A stretch of DNA of 64,000 nucleotides from Daphnia pulex (taxonomy: Eukaryota; Arthropoda; Branchiopoda; Diplostraca; Daphniidae): the NCBI RefSeq assembly GCF_021134715.1, contig NC_060020.1, forward strand, positions 2,294,001 through 2,358,000, read 5' to 3'. Below, one piece after another: positions 60,726 through 64,000 of the stretch; the stretch's first letter is position 1; each line of letters opens with the position of its first letter. A model generated the notes under the pieces. It saw nothing but the letters and a program-made list of their open reading frames with translations. It was not told the DNA's origin and did no database searches. The translations under genes and the position numbers were made by a program.

Positions 60726-62730
60726 ATGCAGAATCTTAAATGCAAAACCCAAAATTCTTTAGTTACAATGACTATGGACATAAGTTACCGCTTTCATCCA
60801 CACCTTATTGGTAGAAATGGGAAGAATATTGAACAGATTCGAAAAAAAACCAAAACAGAAATTCATGTTTCTTCTCGTAACTTAACTACATCCGATGAGA
60901 GTAATAGTGACATTGTCACCATTGTTGGTGAGTTAGAAAGTCTCGTTAAAGTTTTTGATCTTATTCGGGTAAGTGTTAAAATTTAAAAGAATAGAAATTT
61001 GACAATTTATAAAGCTACTTTTTTCTTTTTTTTTTGTCATAGATGGATTTGCCAGTTGAAATCATTGTTGATGGTAAATCAGAAATATCCGCATCAAGTC
61101 AGGATAATATATCCAAATACTTAACGATGAAGTATTGTGTATTATTGGCATTTTTCCCAAAATTTGATGGTGGTTTTAACATTAAAATTCGTGGACAGCA
61201 GAACCAAATTGATTCCATGTTTAAAGCGATAGCAGAATTATGTAGTGTTATACAAACTGAAGTGGTGAGTAAATACTTCACGTTATTCAAGATTTGTTAT
61301 CAAAAAGGATTTTTAACGTCTCTGTATAAAAGTTCTTACAATACAAATTTTAGAATTAAAATAATTCTCTTAAAGAAAAGTAGGACCTTTCAGATACAAA
61401 TTGACACATCATTCGACCATGTGTGGTTTGTTCGCAATCACAAAGAAAAAATTACATCTCTAACTGGTGCAATTATTCGTTTAACTGATATTGTAAATAT
61501 CAATGAGTTCCCCAAAAAATTTCGAATTTGGATTCATAGTTCTTCTTTAAATGTTGTTTATGAAGCCTATTGTATGATTAATGTAAGTTGCAAGTTCTTA
61601 GCCGTTGAAAAATATCTAAAGTTAAAATTTTTTTACTAGAAACATTTAAAAAACATTATTTGGTCGTACAGGGACTGATACCATTGAAATTAATGGTATC
61701 CATGGAATCTGATGATGTAAGTAGCTCCATTAAAAAAAAAGCACAAGAAAAAGATGTTTTGCTTTCTTTTGAGAATTTATTCTACTCAAAATATCTCACA
61801 ATATTGTCTTACGAATGGAACGCAGGTAGTATTCACAATTTTAATATTTACTTCAGTTTTTATACCTCATTATTTTATCTCAAAAGTAGAAATTGTTTAA
61901 CACTTTATACTTTTTCATAGAAAGTTTGTTTCAAATTTTAAGACTTCACTTGAATATCAACAAAAATGAAACAGAATTTCCAACTTTTCAGTCTCTTTCG
62001 ACTCAAATTCAGAATATTACTCGAAACTATTTTTGTAAATATACTAAATTCTTAATTAAAGATTTCTATAGAAATATTAAAAAATTTCTTAAATTTTTGT
62101 AATATTTTAGTACCCTGTGCAGAAGAACTGTTGAAAACGTTTTCGCCTTCAAAACTTGATGAATTATGTTCTATGTTTAAAACAATAAGACTAGAATTCA
62201 CATATTTACATAATCAGAGTCTCTATATTAAAACCAAGTCACTTGATTCACCAAGCAAGTATTCTAGGGAATTTTATTAAAAGTTAATTAAATTAAATAC
62301 GTTTGTTAACAGAAAACAATTCAAATTCAGTTTGTGACGCTGAAGAAAGTTGTTTAAGAAGAGGTGTTCCAGCATCATTGACAGCTTCGCGTTTTGACCT
62401 GAATTCTTTCCGAATTTTGTCAAGTATTTTAGAAGCCGTTAACTTATCTCATTATTCAGGTAAATATTTTAATTATTATTCAACTATAAAATTTATGGAT
62501 TACTTTAAATATTAAAGTCATTTTCGAAAATGGTAATCTTAATCAATTTTCCATTTTTCGTTTCAGAAATTTTTCTGCATAATGAAGTGGATCTAGCATT
62601 GTTCTCTACTTTAATTGAGAAAGATTTGCTTAGTCTTGGAATTAAGTCTTTTGGGGCAAGAAAAATAATGATCAATATTATTAAAGGTACTACAAATGTT
62701 GTATTGGAAAAATTAAAGTGTTATCATTAA
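60726..62730 (+). CDS. Short Bicaudal-C-like protein (KH repeats and SAM domain)
   Basis: Exons are approximately 60726-60968, 61043-61264, 61394-61582, 61672-61825, 61921-62034, 62111-62218, 62313-62459 and 62567-62730, about 446 residues. Bicaudal-C binds mRNAs with its KH domains and polymerises by its SAM domain to repress translation. Seen here: a KH domain with VTMTMDISYRFHPHLIGRNG (GRNG is an intact GxxG loop), a KH-like segment around LPVEIIVDGK, a further KH-like region with a degenerate loop (VRNHKEKI), and a SAM domain (LSHYSEIFLHNEVDLALFS, LLSLGIKSFGARKIM). The first KH of BicC is missing. The donor of exon 6 is uncertain: the stronger-looking GTATTC site at 62259 breaks the frame, whereas CAGA/GTCTCT at 62219 keeps it. 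Confidence 0.75.
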
Positions 62731-64000
62731 TATATTGAAACCGCCCTTAGAATTAAAATTGTGATCCGAATTCTTTACCCATCAAAAACAAAACTTGAAC
62801 AACAATATTTTATTGAAAAAATATTTTTTTAAATTTTCCCGTAATTAGTTCCTTTTTTAAGATTTTTTGTATGAAAAATGTGACTGAAAACTAATTGTTG
62901 TCAATAAATTATAAAATTCTATAAAACAAAAGTTTGTTTACGTTTACTTTTGTTCAAAACCACTTTTATTAAATTTTTTTTAAAGTTCTTCTATAGAGGC
63001 TATTCACCTCGCAGTTTCGCGTGTCATTTGTTTCGATTTTCGCCATGCTAGTTGGTTGTTTTGGTCGGAGAATTGGCCCGAGGGAAGAAAGGGGAGAAGA
63101 GGAAAGTTTGGGTCCCCTCTTTTTCATACTTTGTAATTTATGTAAAACAAACACATTTTGTTTAAGTTCTGTAATGTCAAATAATTTTTTATACCTTTTT
63201 AAAATTTCAGTTGTTAAGCTTCATTCGTCATTCTAGAACATAAAACTAATCGTATCATGTTTCTTCTCTGTAACAAGAGTAGTACCCCTAGGCAAAAAAT
63301 GTTCTGTTTACTTTTCTTAAGTCATTAAACAAAAAGGCGAGAAAGTGGGAGGTGGATTTTGTTTGTGTATCGGTCTCTTTGTGTGTTTTTTTATTAGAAC
63401 TGTAGCTAATATAGTAAAGAAATGAAGTGTTCTACCATAAAAATTTAATTGTTCCCTACGATAATATAATGTAATTTTTAGGACAGGATAACGATACACA
63501 GTTGTCTATCAATAGCAAATACAATTTTATTGCCAGTGAACATGTTTTTCTGTGAATAAACCAAAACAAAAATGTGTGTATAACAAATGAAGATTGTTTA
63601 AGTTAAACATTTATCGCATCGTGTTTTTTTTCTCAGTAACACAAGACGTGTTTTAAATTTTAGTGCTAGTAAACATTATTATCTCAGATTAAATAAAAAA
63701 ACTTTGAAATAGAAAAAATAAATTTTATTGCCAATAAATTCAGAAAATAAACTCAGAATAAACGAAAAATATGTGCGTACAGCAAATTCAGATTGTTTTC
63801 GTCTTTTTATGTTAAAAGCATTTAAACTTTTGTATTTTCTTTGTCGCTACCACAAGTGTTCCAAATTTTACTGCTAGTAATTATGGTTTTCCCAGAAAAA
63901 ATTAAAACAATTTATGTAAAACAAATAGATTTTGTTTAAGTTCTGTTATGTTAAAACATTTTTTAAAACATTTTTTAAATTTCAGCTGTTAAACTTCATT
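62731..64000. repeat. 3' flank of the BicC-like gene with diverged tandem repeats
   Basis: From about 63137 to the window end, related blocks recur. GTAAAACAAAnA..ATTTTGTTTAAGTTCTGT appears at about 63140 and 63917 and is followed by similar CAG(T/C)TGTTAA(G/A)CTTCATT. TTTTAAATTTTAGTGCTAGTAA (about 63650) returns as TTCCAAATTTTACTGCTAGTAA (about 63859), and AAAATGTGTGTATAACAAAT (63570) as AAATATGTGCGTACAGCAAAT (63767), about 200 bp apart. No gene was seen; the array continues beyond the window. Confidence 0.65.

Noticed and set aside
1..64000. tRNA, rRNA or snRNA genes
   Set aside because: I scanned by eye for A/B-box-like pairs and foldable cloverleaves and saw none I could support; a tRNAscan run would settle it.

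Overview
The window looks like a gene-dense arthropod nuclear contig, most likely from a branchiopod crustacean such as Daphnia. Genes have many exons split by introns of about 55-80 bp with canonical GT..AG ends, intergenic gaps are short, and the gene set (neuralized, arthropod-type troponin T start exons, a UGA-encoding selenoprotein K) is metazoan. No RNA or database evidence was available. All exon models were built by reading splice sites and checking phase; those I closed sum to whole codon numbers.

Layout. 0.4-2.5 kb (-): first coding micro-exons of a probable troponin T gene that continues off the left edge, with a MEF2-type site upstream. 5.6-8.4 kb (+): ZnT1-like zinc transporter. 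8.7-11.7 kb (+): large helical protein, possibly serendipity-alpha/alpha-catenin-like. 11.8-13.0 kb (-): PLP homeostasis protein. 13.5-14.5 kb (+): uroporphyrinogen-III synthase. 14.76-15.4 kb (+): selenoprotein K with a SECIS candidate. 15.6-22.5 kb (-): a 2130-residue MGA-like regulator with a THAP domain at its N terminus. 24.7-25.0 kb (-): TMEM258. 25.27-25.83 kb: hAT-type MITE with a perfect 8-bp target duplication. 26.2-26.5 kb (+): unknown one-span membrane protein. 26.6-30.2 kb (+): SLX4. 30.9-33.8 kb (-): USP6NL/RN-tre RabGAP. 34.3-42.5 kb (+): neuralized. 46.2-48.0 kb (+): AUP1.

From about 49 kb the character changes to a fast-evolving, repeat-rich accessory region. It holds a decayed tandem cluster of Tyr-rich secreted repeat proteins behind a TATA/Inr promoter and three enhancer-like repeats; a tandemly duplicated divergent gene pair; two intact members of a family I do not recognise, whose start codon is split by an intron; an MDM2-like gene lacking the p53-binding domain; a short Bicaudal-C-like KH/SAM gene; two fold-back elements; and two tracts of diverged tandem repeats.

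Functional links. Several neighbours share short head-to-head promoters (PLP protein/UROS, TMEM258/unknown membrane protein, USP6NL/neuralized distal exon, MDM2-like/BicC-like). The PLP protein and UROS pair is metabolically suggestive, because haem synthesis in animals starts with a PLP enzyme. TMEM258, selenoprotein K and AUP1 are all ER-membrane proteins but lie in separate transcription units. The most unusual observations are the THAP+MGA-domain+bHLH fusion, the ZnT1 paralogue with altered metal-site residues, the compact AUP1, and the unknown paralogue family at 54-58 kb.
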